Under the pieces are notes generated by a model that was not told where the DNA came from, ran no database searches, and saw nothing but the letters and a program-made list of their open reading frames with translations. This document shows positions 54,513 through 64,000 of a stretch of DNA of 64,000 nt, in pieces. Location: contig NC_090440.1 in assembly GCF_031143425.1 (NCBI RefSeq), positions 1,271,791,123 through 1,271,855,122 on the forward strand. The letters run 5' to 3'. Origin of the DNA: Pleurodeles waltl (taxonomy: Eukaryota > Chordata > Amphibia > Caudata > Salamandridae). Numbering within the stretch: the first letter of the stretch is position 1; every line of letters begins with the position of its first letter. The position numbers and the translations under genes were made by a program.

Positions 54513-56978
54513 TGTTGGACAGGGCCCTTTTTGCAGGGTCATCTCCAAATGTTTTGCCTTCTTCCTTTTGTGTTTTCTGACCTTTTTTTGTTGGCTTTAA
54601 GACTCTGGGCACACTGTTGACTAATGCTAAAGAGCAAGTACTCTCTGTCTAAATTGTATTGGTAATTGGTTTACCCATGATTGGCACATTTGATTTACCA
54701 GTAAGTGCCTAGTAAAGTGCACTATGTAGCAAATGCTACTAGTGGGCCTGCAACACTTATTGTGCCACCCATACAAGTAGCCCTGTAAACATGTCTCAGA
54801 CATGCCAAAGCAGTGTCTGTGTGTGCAGTTTTAAACTGGTAGTTTGGCCTGGCAAGTACACCCACTTGCCAGGCCCAAACCTTCCCTTTTACTACATACA
54901 GGTCACCCCTAGGGTAGGCCCAAGGCAGCCTCATGGCCAGGGTGCAGTCTATTTAAAAGGTACAATATGTACTGGTGTGTTTTGCATGTCCTGATAGTGA
55001 AATACTGCTAAATGCGTTTTTTTATTATTGCAAGGCCTATCTCTCCTAAAGGGTAATAATAATATTGCCTTGAAATATCTTTTAAGTGCAATTTCCTATT
55101 GGGAGCAGATAGAGATATAGAGTCTGGGGTCTCTGAACTCACAATTTAAAATACATGTTTTGGTAGAATTGGTTTTTAAATTGTAAGTTTGAAAATGCCA
55201 CTGTTAGAAAGTGGGTATTTTCTTGCTTAACAACTCTGTGACTCTGCCTGGCTGTGGAATACACGTCTGGGTGATGATGACAGTTGGGCTAGTCATGAAT
55301 TTACACTAGAAAGTCTTGAAAGGTATCTGAGGTATGTCCTGCATATTCTGATGGGCCTTCCTGGGCTAGATTGGTGGGAGGAGCTGTAACTTGTACCTGA
55401 ATAGGGCTGTGCCAGTCTCCAACCCCCTGGAGTGTGTATGGGGCCAGGGCAGGAAAGATAGGGTATTGTGCACTACAAAGACTTTCCTTTGACTTTGCCT
55501 ACTTCAAAGGCAGAAATGAGTATAAGTACTGGACTTCTGCGACCACAACTTTAGAACACCTCTGGACTGAGGACATTCTGCCAGGAAGGAAAGCTAGAAG
55601 TTGTAGGAGGGACCTACACTATGCTTTTTGCTTTGCTGTGCTGGCCTGCTTCTTCCTGTTTCTGTACTGGGAGTGAAAGGACTGGACTTTGCTTTCTATA
55701 TCCTGCTTCCAGAGGTTCTCCAAGGGCTTAGACTGAGCTTGCCTCCTGTAAGAAGTCTCAGGGTCATCAAAGACTTCATCTGCCAGCACCTGGGCTCTCT
55801 TGCTGACAGTCCTGACGTTCCAAGTGTTGCTAAATCCAGTCCTTGGGCCCTTGGGAGTGAGTTCTGGTGTAACCAAGAAAAAACCAAGTACACCTACTCC
55901 AAAGCAACTCTGGAGCCGGTGCCGCTGTCTGACTCTGAACCGCTGCCTGCACTGGAGCCTTGGTCCACTCTGAGTGCAATGATTGCGACTCATGCCACAG
56001 GCCCAATGCCGTTGCAGCGCCTCTGAAGCCTTGCCACAGTGTGAGTCCTGAGTGCTGTGTCACAGACATATGTGACACCCGACTCAGCTTCATCGCAGTA
56101 CCTGTGGCCCCGTGATGTGATCGTGACACCGCAACGTCAATGCCACAGGCCCAATGCTGCTGCAGCACCTCAGAAGTTCTACCACAGTGTGAGTCTCGAG
56201 TGCTGTGTCACTGACGTATGTGACACCGAACCGGCTCCGTCGCAGCACCTGTGGTACCGTGATGTGATTGTGACACCGCAATGTCAACACCTCATGTCTT
56301 GACTTGCTAAATTTATTGACCCCGCCGGATTGTAAGGAACCAATGTTGCACCACCTCCTCAGCAACTCTAAGGAACTGATGCCCCACTTCCCCTGCCTCG
56401 TAGTAAGGAACCAACACCTCACCTCTCCAGTAGCAGTAAGGAACTGACGTCGCAACGGCTCCAGCGATGCCTTAGCTCTCTGACTCTGTGCAACATCTGT
56501 GTTTCTTCGTCGTTTTCAAAGGTACTGTGCCCGGGCCCAGTGCGACTCTATGACCGGCCTGCACTCCCTTGTGAGTGGCGTTGGACAATTTGGAACGATT
56601 CCGTCAAATATGTTGTGATAGCCCCAATGGGAGCTATTGTATTTCTAAGTGCTTTACTGAGATTTGTTCTTTAAAAATTTGTATCTTTGCTTGTGTATGT
56701 TGGATTTTTGTTCTTTCGGTCTTGTTTTACTCAGATAAATATTGCCTATTTATCTAAATGGGTGTGGAGTACTTTTGTGGTGTTTTCACTGTGCTACTGT
56801 GTGTATGTGTGTGTACTTTACACATTGCCTCTGAAATAAATCTGACTGCTCATGCAAAGCTACCAAGGCGGTGAGCAGGGGTTATCTTAGCTGTGTAGCA
56901 CCCTTACCCTGGCTATCATAAGGGTATCTACTTGGACAGGGTGCAAACCACTGCCAACTAGAGACCCCATTTGTAACA
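54513..56978 (+). mobile_element. Solo LTR (TGTTGGACAGGGCC family), 2466 bp
   Basis: Starts TGTTGGACAGGGCC, ends CCCCATTTGTAACA, with perfect CCTAA duplications. Contains inverted AAGTACACCCACTTGCCAGG-type segments near 54855, an AATAAATCTGACT poly(A)-signal region near 56835, and a ~147-bp CpG-containing duplication (56036-56182 and 56183-56290, marker CACAGTGTGAGTC). Orientation is plus if the AATAAA near the right end marks R/U5. The LTR at 63327 is its relative in the opposite orientation. Insertion within the ~70-bp minisatellite is clear. Confidence 0.85.
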
Positions 56979-57060
56979 CCTAACAGAGAACCTCTGACAG
57001 GCAGGGGCTTGGAGGTAAAATGTCAAAAAAAATAATTGCTGATGTATCACTAGGGACTAT
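56979..57060. repeat. CCTAA duplication and resumed ~70-bp minisatellite
   Basis: 56979-56983 is CCTAA. TGACAGGCAGGGGCTTGGAGG and AATAATTGCTGATG continue the unit broken at 54512. Confidence 0.8.
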
Positions 57061-57269
57061 GAGAAATCTAGTGGGAGGAAAGGAAATGCAAGTAAAAACT
57101 GAAATGTGGATATAAACACCATTCATTCGTATACTACAATGATTCTCAAGACCATTCAACTGATTTCAGGGAAAAAGATAAAAAATGAACAAAAAATAGC
57201 ATATCCCTCTTCTGTCAATGTCCTTAGATAATGTCTTTGAAAACTGGAAAAAGGTATCAATATTAACTA
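57061..57269. other. Unassigned
   Basis: Nothing recognised. Confidence 0.3.
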
Positions 57270-58150
57270 GATGGCTGGCTGAAAATGGATGTCAACCACA
57301 TGGTCAAACAACAACAACATCATCAATGAAGAAGCCATGAACAATAACGAGAGCATGCAGGCCTAAGGCAAATGCACACTGACTGGTCAAAGTGTCACTG
57401 GCCAAATGGACAAACAACAATAAAAGCAAGCAAGGAAGCATGGACAACAAAAAACACATGCAGGCTGATGGCAAACGCACACTAATTAGTTACACAAAAT
57501 GGCCACCAGCCACCTAGTCAAACTACAACAGCATCAAGCACGGAGGCCTGGACAACAAAGAACACATGCAGGCCTATGGCAGAACCCCAGTGACTGGAGA
57601 CACAAAATGGTCCTTGCCACATGGTCAAACAACAACTGCAAGCAAGGAGGCATGGACATCAAAGAGCACATGCAGGCCTGTGGCACAAGCACACTGACTG
57701 GTAACACAAAATGGCCATGTGTAACATGGTCAAACAACAACAGCAAGCAAGGAGGCATTGGAAAGCAAAGAACACATGCAGGGCAATGGCAAAAGTACAC
57801 TGACTGGCTACCCAAAATGGCCTCTGGCCACATGGTCAAACAAACAACAGGAGCAAGCAAGGTGGCATGGAGAGCAAAGAACACATGCAGGTTTATGGCA
57901 AAAACATAATGACAGGATACACACAATGTCCTCCAGCTACATGGTCACACAAACAACAAGAGCAAGCAAGGAGGCATGGACAAGAAGGAAAACATGCAGG
58001 CCTATGGCAAAACTAAGCACACTGACTGCCTGCACAAAATTTCAGCAGGCCACATAGGTAAACAACAGAAAACAAGGAGGCATGGAAAACAAAGAACACA
58101 TGCATGACTATGAACATTGACTACACAAAATGACCACCGGCTACAGGGCA
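57270..58150. repeat. ~107-bp minisatellite, about eight units
   Basis: Markers CACATGGTCAAACAA, AAGCAAGGAGGCATGGA, CAAAGAACACATGCAGG and CACTGACTGG recur at about 105-110 bp. Adjacent units differ by several changes. ORFs of 99-136 codons follow the repeat and are not considered genes. Confidence 0.9.
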
Positions 58151-58680
58151 TAGAGAACAAACACAGAATGGTGGTCTATGACAAACATTCACAGCCTGAC
58201 AAATGAAGCATGGTAAACAATGAAGAAAACACTGCCATTAATTCAGCAATACCAAAAATGAAAATTAAGTCAGGTATGAAAACTTTCACAATAACAAACA
58301 TCCTTCCAAGGCATGATACTACTTCCTTTGCAGGGAAAAAGTGAAGTAAAAAAAATACATTTCCATTTAATCCAATGCCATCTGTTGCCTAAATCATAGA
58401 TGTTTTAAAACAACATATACCACAGGAACAGTTGTTTCAAACACCCAATGATTAGTACTGGCTTGATGGTCTATGTGCAGACTAGGCTGCATGGTAAAAT
58501 AAATGAATAGTGCAAACGTAAAAAACATAGAGAAAATGTACTTAACTGTGCAACTTTTTCACTTCTAAAAGATAAAAAATGAAATGTAAGAACAATACTA
58601 CCCCAACTGCAACTCCAGGCGGCCACCCACCACAACCACAATCAAATGTAAAAATTGAAAAAAACTGTCGCAAAAACAAA
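58151..58680. other. Unassigned A-rich stretch
   Basis: Nothing supported. Confidence 0.3.
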
Positions 58681-59129
58681 GGGGCATATTTAAGAGCCCC
58701 TAGTGCCTCCCTGCGCCACATTAGCGTAACCTTTTACGCTAATGGGGCCCAATGAGGCCAAAATCCCTGTGCCATAGTTACGAAGTGATGCAATGTATGC
58801 ATTGCACCACTTATAACCCTTTGTGCTATATTATGCCTGCATAAGGTACAATGTATGCAAAGGGTGCATTCCCCGGCTAGGAGCAGGCACTAAAAGGAAA
58901 CAAACCACTGATTACAATAGGCCACAACAGCCTTTTCAGGATTAGCAACAAAAAAATTTACGCTAATCCTGCAAAGCTCTGGACTAGCATAAAAATTATG
59001 ATGCTAGTCCCCTAACTACTGTAATAGTGTTAAATACGGAATACACATGGTGGCATTAAGGGAGCGCTAAGGGACGCAAGAGAAGTGGCACTGCACTGTG
59101 TGCAGCACCACTTGTCTTAAATATGTCCC
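58681..59129. mobile_element. MITE-like element, copy 3 (complete, 449 bp)
   Basis: Terminal inverted GGGGCATATTTAAGA / TCTTAAATATGTCCC (two mismatches), flanked by AAA on both sides. Internal runs are shared with 1-532 and 26735-26934. Non-coding. Superfamily unresolved because the duplication length is ambiguous. Confidence 0.75.
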
Positions 59130-59779
59130 AAAGTTCTTAAAATCCAATAGTACATACACAACAGAAATTGCAGCCAAAGAGAGTGATCCTTTCACTTTGA
59201 AGTCCAAATGAAAAGTGACACGGATAGGAAGTTGGAACAACCTGAACTGTCCTTTCAAGTAGAATATCAACTTGAAAAGGTATTTTCAAGTAGATCTGGC
59301 TGCTTCTCGAGTAGAAACTCTACTTGAGAAGCAGCTGCGGCCACTCGTGATTACTGACATCATAAAATTGCGCCACAAGGATCTGTAGTGACTGGAAATG
59401 GGGCTAGCAGCCAGAAAATCCCTCTTGCGCTAGCAATCGTGTGTTACATAAGCGTAGTGCTGTTCATGTGAGCACCATGAGGTTCCATCAGGAGCATAAT
59501 TTGCGCTGATTAGTGGAATTTGGCAGGATCTCTGCATTACACTCATAATGCAGAGTTACCAAATTCTGCCAGCTCTTCAACCGGAATTACATTTTCTACC
59601 CGGGTTACACAGAAAGAAGATTTTAAATTACAATTGATCTGAGTGTAAACAGCATATCACTATTTGGTCCCAAACTGACATTAGCACCTATTAAGTAAAA
59701 AAAGGTAACACAGTATTCATCTATTGAATAGATTGCCTTACAGCAGTGAAAAACAACATTTAAACCCACATGTCCTGCA
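59130..59779. other. Unassigned; isolated hairpins
   Basis: Two clear inverted pairs: GCTGCTTCTCGAGTAGA / TCTACTTGAGAAGCAGC (59299-59336, one mismatch) and CTCTGCATTA / TAATGCAGAG (59530-59556). No coding feature. Confidence 0.5.
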
Positions 59780-59994
59780 TTCTAAATTCCAGGGACCCTG
59801 TCCTCTGAGCCCTTAGAGCCTACATTTGAGATGAATTATAGATATTAAAAAGAAAAGTTTGGCCTGCGAAATAGCAGTTTAAAACTGCACCACAGGCCAC
59901 AGTGGCAGGCCTGGGAGATGCTTTAAAAAGGCTACTTTAATGGGTGGCACAATGAGTGCTACAGCACACTAGTAGCACTCATTGTGTCACTGGA
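59780..59994 (-). repeat. LTR fragment related to 54513-56978, inverted
   Basis: TTTAAAACTGCACCACAGGC, TGGGTGGCACAATGAGTGCT and neighbours are a diverged reverse complement of 54720-54850. Contains a hairpin GTGGCACAATGAGTGCTA / TAGCACTCATTGTGTCAC (one mismatch). Confidence 0.6.
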
Positions 59995-61000
59995 TTCAAG
60001 CTAGCCAGGCTGATCAAGGTTGATAACCTGAAACTGGTTGCAGGATGCTTGTTTCAGGTCCAGGGAGGACCTGGCTTGGCAGTTTGGGCTGGACTGTTCC
60101 CATGGGGGAACAGGATCAAGTCTGATTTGCATATGGCTGGGTTCAAACTGGGGTGACGTGGCGAGCAAAATAACAATGGATTAAACCCGGATCTGGGGGT
60201 GAATGTATGAATGGTTCTGCATTTGGTCCATCATTTGTGTTTGTTTGCTTTTGTTGCCCTAAGTGCACCGGGTATGCCCAGACATGGGTCCCGGGCTCAC
60301 TGTGCCACTGGATTCAAGCTAGTCTTGTTGGTGAAGGGTGATATTCTAAAACCAGTCCTAAGATGCTTGTTTCTGGTCCAAGAAGAACCTGGCTTGGCAG
60401 ATGGACTGCACTGTTCCCATGGGGTACAGGGTCAAAACTGATTTGCCTATGGCTGGTTCCAAAGTGGGGTGGCACGGTGAGCAAAATAATTGATGGATCA
60501 CCCCCCCCCCCGGTTTGGGAACGGGGGTGAATGTTTGATTGGTTTGGTGTTCCATCCACAATTTGTGTTTGTTTACTTTTGTTGCCCTAAGTGTGCCGGG
60601 TATGTCCAGACGTGGGTCCTGGGCTCCCTGTGCCACTGCATTTAAAATAGCCTGGCTGATGAAGGGTGATACCCTGAAACTGGTCCCAGGATGCTTGTTT
60701 CCCAACCATGGAGGACCTGGCTTGGCAGTTTGGGTGGGATTCTTTCCATGGGGAACAGGGTCAAGACTGATTTGCATATGGCTGGGTCCAAACTGGGGTG
60801 GCATGGTGAGCAAAATAATTGATGGGTTAATCCTAGATCTGTGATTGGGGGTAGACTTTTAATTGGTTCTGCATTCTGTCCATCATCTGTTTTTGTTGCT
60901 CTAAGTGCGCCGGGCATGCCCAAACGTGGACCTGGGCTCGCTGTGCCACTAGGTTCAAATTAGCCAGGCTGATGAAGAGTGATATCATTAAAGCAAAAAA
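59985..61000. repeat. ~325-bp tandem repeat, three units
   Basis: TGTGCCACTGGATTCAAGCTAG-like starts recur near 59984, 60301, 60640 and 60946. Shared CATATGGCTGGGTYCAAACTGG and GAGCAAAATAA mark each unit. A further partial unit lies at 61545-61680. Confidence 0.85.
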
Positions 61001-61544
61001 AGTACAGTTCCACAAAGGAAAACCTAGTAGAATACAAGGGGCGATCCAAATTCATCAGGAGCAAGAACCCTCATGCATCACACTGGATGACTGGCTTCAT
61101 CATTGGGAAAGCTCCTCGCCAGGCTGGTACTGCAATGCCTGACGGGCTCCCCTAAAAGGGGTGCTCTTAACCAAAATGCTCAGATAGTAGCAAAACAAAA
61201 AAGATAGATAAATGGTTATCAAGTAGGTACCCAATCCTTAGTACCCAAGCAATAATGGAGAGAGAAAAACAATTAAAATTGGTTCACCATCATAGAATAT
61301 AGGTCATAGTTTTAATCAGCAATTGATATGATGGGGACCAAGGTTAAAAAACACAGAGAGGAGTAAAGGGTGAAAGTAATGTTCACCTACTCACACTACA
61401 AAAGGGAGGGTAAAACCAACTATGGTCCCTCACCCTAACAGGTCTACGCGTCTAAGTGGTCCAGCCGGATCCAATGAAGCTTCATCAGGACAAAAAAACT
61501 TCTCCAAAAACTGAACTCAAGTACTCAATAATGATTGAAGACTA
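61001..61544. repeat. Insertion inside the ~325-bp tandem repeat
   Basis: It interrupts the repeat after GTGATATCATTAAAG; repeat sequence resumes with TTTGCATATGGCTAGG near 61550. It contains the CTACGCGTCTAAGTGG ... GCTTCATCAGGAC block that I associate with Penelope-like 3' regions in amphibians. No ORF. Identity tentative. Confidence 0.45.
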
Positions 61545-61680
61545 ATTTGCATATGGCTAGGTCCAAACTGGGGTGTCATGGTGAGTGAAAGAATTGATGG
61601 ATTAAAGTCAGATCTGCAATTGGGAGTGAATGTTTGATTGGTTCTGCAATCCGTCCATCATTTGTGCTTGTTTAGAATAT
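61545..61680. repeat. Partial unit of the ~325-bp tandem repeat
   Basis: CATATGGCTAGGTCCAAACTGG and GTGAATGTTTGATTGGTTCTG match the units at 59985-61000. Confidence 0.8.
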
Positions 61681-61990
61681 ATTTTAGGGCACTACGCACA
61701 ATGTAAAAATGCTTTGCCACCTCCAGATGCTGTACAATGATCATGTTTTCCTCATTCCATTGCTGCTATATGCTAACTGCACAGGATTTTTTGGTGTAGG
61801 TTCCAGTTTTACCCCCTCCCTCAGCTATTAATGGCCCAGGGAAACCCATCCCCAGGGTCCCACTCACATGATGTATCCTAGGGAGTTCACCCCGGAACAC
61901 ATCGGTTTTGCTGTCCACACCAGCACAAGCTGGGATACTTCTGTTTGCTCCGTCTGGTGAAAGCATTTTCAAAACTCACTCCAACACAAA
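61681..61990. other. Unassigned
   Basis: Nothing recognised; ends ACACAAA next to the hairpin-chain element. Confidence 0.3.
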
Positions 61991-62533
61991 GGGGCTGATT
62001 CTGACTGTGGCGGGCGGCGGAGGCCGCCCGCCACAGTCCCGCCGACAAATGACCGCACCGCGGTCAAAAGACGCGGCGGCCATTCTCACATTTCCGCTGG
62101 GCCGGCGGGCGCTCTCCAAAAGAGCGCCCGCCGGCCCAGTGGAAATGCCCCTGCAACGAGGATGCCGGCTCCGAATGGAGCCGGCGGAGTTGCAGGGGTG
62201 CGACGGGTGCAGCTGCACCCGTTGCGTATTTCAGTGTCTGCTTTGCAGACACTGAAATACTATGCGGGGCCCTCTTACGGGGGCCCCGCGGCACCCCCTA
62301 CCGCCATCCTGTTCCAGATGGCGGTAGGGGGTGTCAGAATCCCCATGGCGGCGGAGCGCGCTCCGCCACCATGGAGGATTCCCCGAGCAGCGGAAAGTCG
62401 GCGGGAGACCGCCGACTTTCCGCTTCTGACCGCCGCGGTCAGAATGCTCGAGGGAGCACCGCCAGCCTGTTGGCGGTGCTCCCGTGGTCGGTGACCCTGG
62501 CGGTCACCGGCCACCAGGGTCAGAATGACCCCC
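61991..62533. mobile_element. Hairpin-chain element A (~543 bp)
   Basis: Ends GGGGCTGATTCTGAC / GTCAGAATGACCCC are inverted (13/15), with CAAA or AAA on both sides. Hairpins in order (arms): 62003-62038 (16 bp, perfect), 62050-62066 (7), 62090-62146 (26, one mismatch), 62148-62198 (10-bp outer and 9-bp inner), 62200-62225 (13, one mismatch), 62226-62260 (16, perfect), 62264-62289 (9), 62292-62333 (17), 62343-62374 (16, one mismatch), 62389-62424 (16), 62424-62444 (10), 62452-62483 (13) and ~62489-62520 (8). Arms are GC-rich and unrelated to one another. No plausible coding function; overlapping ORFs are palindrome by-products. Presumed non-autonomous transposon of unknown class. Confidence 0.85.
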
Positions 62534-62784
62534 AAAGTCTGCTCCCAGCAAGCAGGAGCTCTGAAAATGCTCCCACCCGCTGGGAGCAGACTTGAGATCT
62601 ATTTCCATGCCTGCACTGATTTGGAACGGGAAACAGATCGAAATAATGCTCAGGTCTGGAGGGAACAGCATAAGTAGCTGATTTCGGAAGGCAAAGCAAT
62701 GCTGACTCCTGCTGCATGCAGGTGGCTACTTGTCACTGTGAGGGCACCGTAGCTCCCATTTGGCTCCCAATGTGTATCTGGTAA
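62534..62784. repeat. Single hairpin and unassigned flank
   Basis: AAGTCTGCTCCCAGC (62535-62549) is perfectly inverted at about 62579-62594 (GCTGGGAGCAGACTT). The rest is unassigned. Comparable in place to hairpin chain B before its minisatellite. Confidence 0.6.
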
Positions 62785-63326
62785 GTGACCTTGGTGGGCA
62801 CCAGGGCACCCACCTTTAATAATGTGGAACATGGGGGATGTGTTCCTGGGTCCAATAGTGGCTCGGGGGGGCATGCCACCCCATGCTCCTTATTGTAAGG
62901 AGGGGGTGGCCCTGGTTGATTGGTCCCCAGGGTCTAACAAAGCTCATGAAGGAGCGCCATGTGGTCCCATTTTCCTTTTTATAAAATAAAAGCCCTGGAG
63001 GATGGGGTCCCAGGGCCTGATAAGGTTTGGAAGGGGGGCGCATGGCCCCCTTTTTCATTATTATATATGCCCTGGGAGATGGGGGCCCTGGGATCTTAAA
63101 GGCTTAGGGAGAGGGCTTTGTGTCCCCCCATTTATTTTAAGTAGTTGCCGTGGACGATGGGGTGCCCTGGGCCTAATAAGGCTTGTTAGAGGGCACACAG
63201 TCCCACTCCCCTTTAATAAAAATAAAGGGCCCTGGGGGATGGAGTCCTCACAGCCATAATAGGGTTGGGGAGGGGGACAACTCAGACCCCCTCCCATTAA
63301 AAATTAGGTCTAGGGGGATGGGGTAC
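62785..63326. repeat. Degenerate GC-rich minisatellite, ~77-bp period
   Basis: Recurring GCCCTGGGGGATGGGGTCC, CAGGGCCTAATAAGG, GAGGG then CCCCC and TTTAATAAAA, about seven units. Resembles 50791-51335 in composition and setting. Confidence 0.75.
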
Positions 63327-64000
63327 TGTTAGAAATGGGGTACCTAGCTAGCAGTGGTTTCTACCCTGTCCACGTAGGGACCACCACTCTAGTCAGGTTC
63401 AGTCAGATACCCACCCTAAACTAACCTGTGCTCACCTCTGGTAGCTTGGCGTAGAGCAGTCAGGCTTAACATAGAAGGCAATGTATAAAGTATTTGTGCA
63501 ACACACCCCCACAGTAACACAATGGAAGCACCAAAAAGGGACTCCACATAGGCTTTAGAAAAATAGATTAGGTTTTATCTGGTTAAAATAAGACCAACAC
63601 AGTAGAAATCCAGTAAAAAAACTTAGTAATTAGGTATCAACATAACAGTGTTCCAATCATCATAAGTTCATGACAATTATAAAAAGAGAGTTGCACAAAA
63701 GGAGGATTGAGCAAGATCCACTGGAGCTGGGGCTCGTTTTAGGGCCTTTATGGTAGTGTCGGGGAATGACCTTGTAGCAGTGATTGCAAAAGGTTGTTAT
63801 GCTCCTAATCAACCTAGCAGGTCCCAGCTGACAGTCTACTAGGGGAAGTGTGGTATTGCCTCTCCCAGTGAGGAGTGCCGGGTAACCCCTGTAAGGTTGC
63901 TCAGGGCCAGCCATCAAAATATTCCTGGGGCCACAGGCTGGGGAAGTACCTGTCTCGCAGGCGGGAGAAGTGGAGTCAAGTAGGAGCTAGCTGTGCATCG
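63327..64000 (-). mobile_element. LTR of the TGTTRGA family, inverted, cut by window end
   Basis: Starts TGTTAGAAATGGGGTACC, the reverse complement of the right end of the solo LTR at 54513-56978, and continues with GGTAGCTTGGCGTAGAGCAG. Only the first 674 bases are in the window, so it may be a solo LTR or part of a whole element. The 85-codon ORF inside is not supported. Confidence 0.75.

Noticed and set aside
57499..57909. 136-codon ORF with repeating peptide pattern
   Set aside because: It follows the ~107-bp minisatellite and changes frame between units. An ORF by-product of tandem repetition.
61481..61500. Possible hammerhead ribozyme core (reverse strand CTGATGAAG)
   Set aside because: The required downstream GAAA and paired stems are not present at suitable spacing.
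61908..62535. Overlapping ORFs of 76-115 codons on both strands
   Set aside because: Generated by hairpin symmetry and high GC; no start context or motif consistent with a gene.

Overview
The window looks like intergenic DNA from a very large, repeat-packed vertebrate genome. The dispersed families (382-bp units, hairpin chains, 2.5-3 kb LTRs beginning TGTAGGA or TGTTRGA) match my recollection of newt genomic repeats. A salamandrid newt such as Pleurodeles waltl is therefore my best guess, but this is inference from memory and no search was run. I see no host protein-coding gene, tRNA, rRNA or CRISPR. Nearly everything that can be explained is transposable-element DNA, often nested.

Left third (1-26.9 kb). 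An old LINE lies on the minus strand, with its 3' part near 0.55 kb and its ORF1 remnants beyond 25.4 kb. It has been split twice. A DNA transposon with ~100-bp inverted ends (1293-7801), carrying a decayed gene of an unclassified family, sits between RT motifs and is itself split by a solo LTR (2770-5533). A 15-kb Gypsy-type array (10462-25415) sits inside ORF1. It has the structure LTR-internal-LTR-internal-LTR, with a single pair of GCTTT target duplications. Each 2.95-kb internal part carries a broken gag with a SCAN-like capsid domain and an intact protease ORF, but no integrase or RT.

Middle (27-48.5 kb). A decayed endogenous retrovirus on the plus strand is split between gag (about 29.5-30.9 kb) and pol (44.2-48.1 kb) by a composite repeat (30926-44211). 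The composite contains a 382-bp tandem array, a GC-rich array of ~170-bp hairpin monomers and a palindromic right arm. It is itself split by an apparently full-length LINE (34069-42437) with two long ORFs and 11-bp target duplications. The LINE's endonuclease, reverse transcriptase and C-terminal zinc-finger-like motif are all readable, so it is the only element here that looks coding-competent. It would act through ORF1 (probable RNA-binding/assembly role) and ORF2 (nicking plus reverse transcription).

Right third (48.5-64 kb). This part holds two abutting hAT-like short elements, a decayed BED-finger hAT transposase (minus strand), five minisatellite arrays, a solo LTR with perfect CCTAA duplications, MITE-like elements, and two hairpin chains. 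The most striking object is 61991-62533. It is about 540 bp long and consists almost wholly of some thirteen adjacent, mutually unrelated perfect or near-perfect hairpins between short inverted ends. Related architecture recurs at 43.86-44.20 kb and 50.58-50.78 kb.
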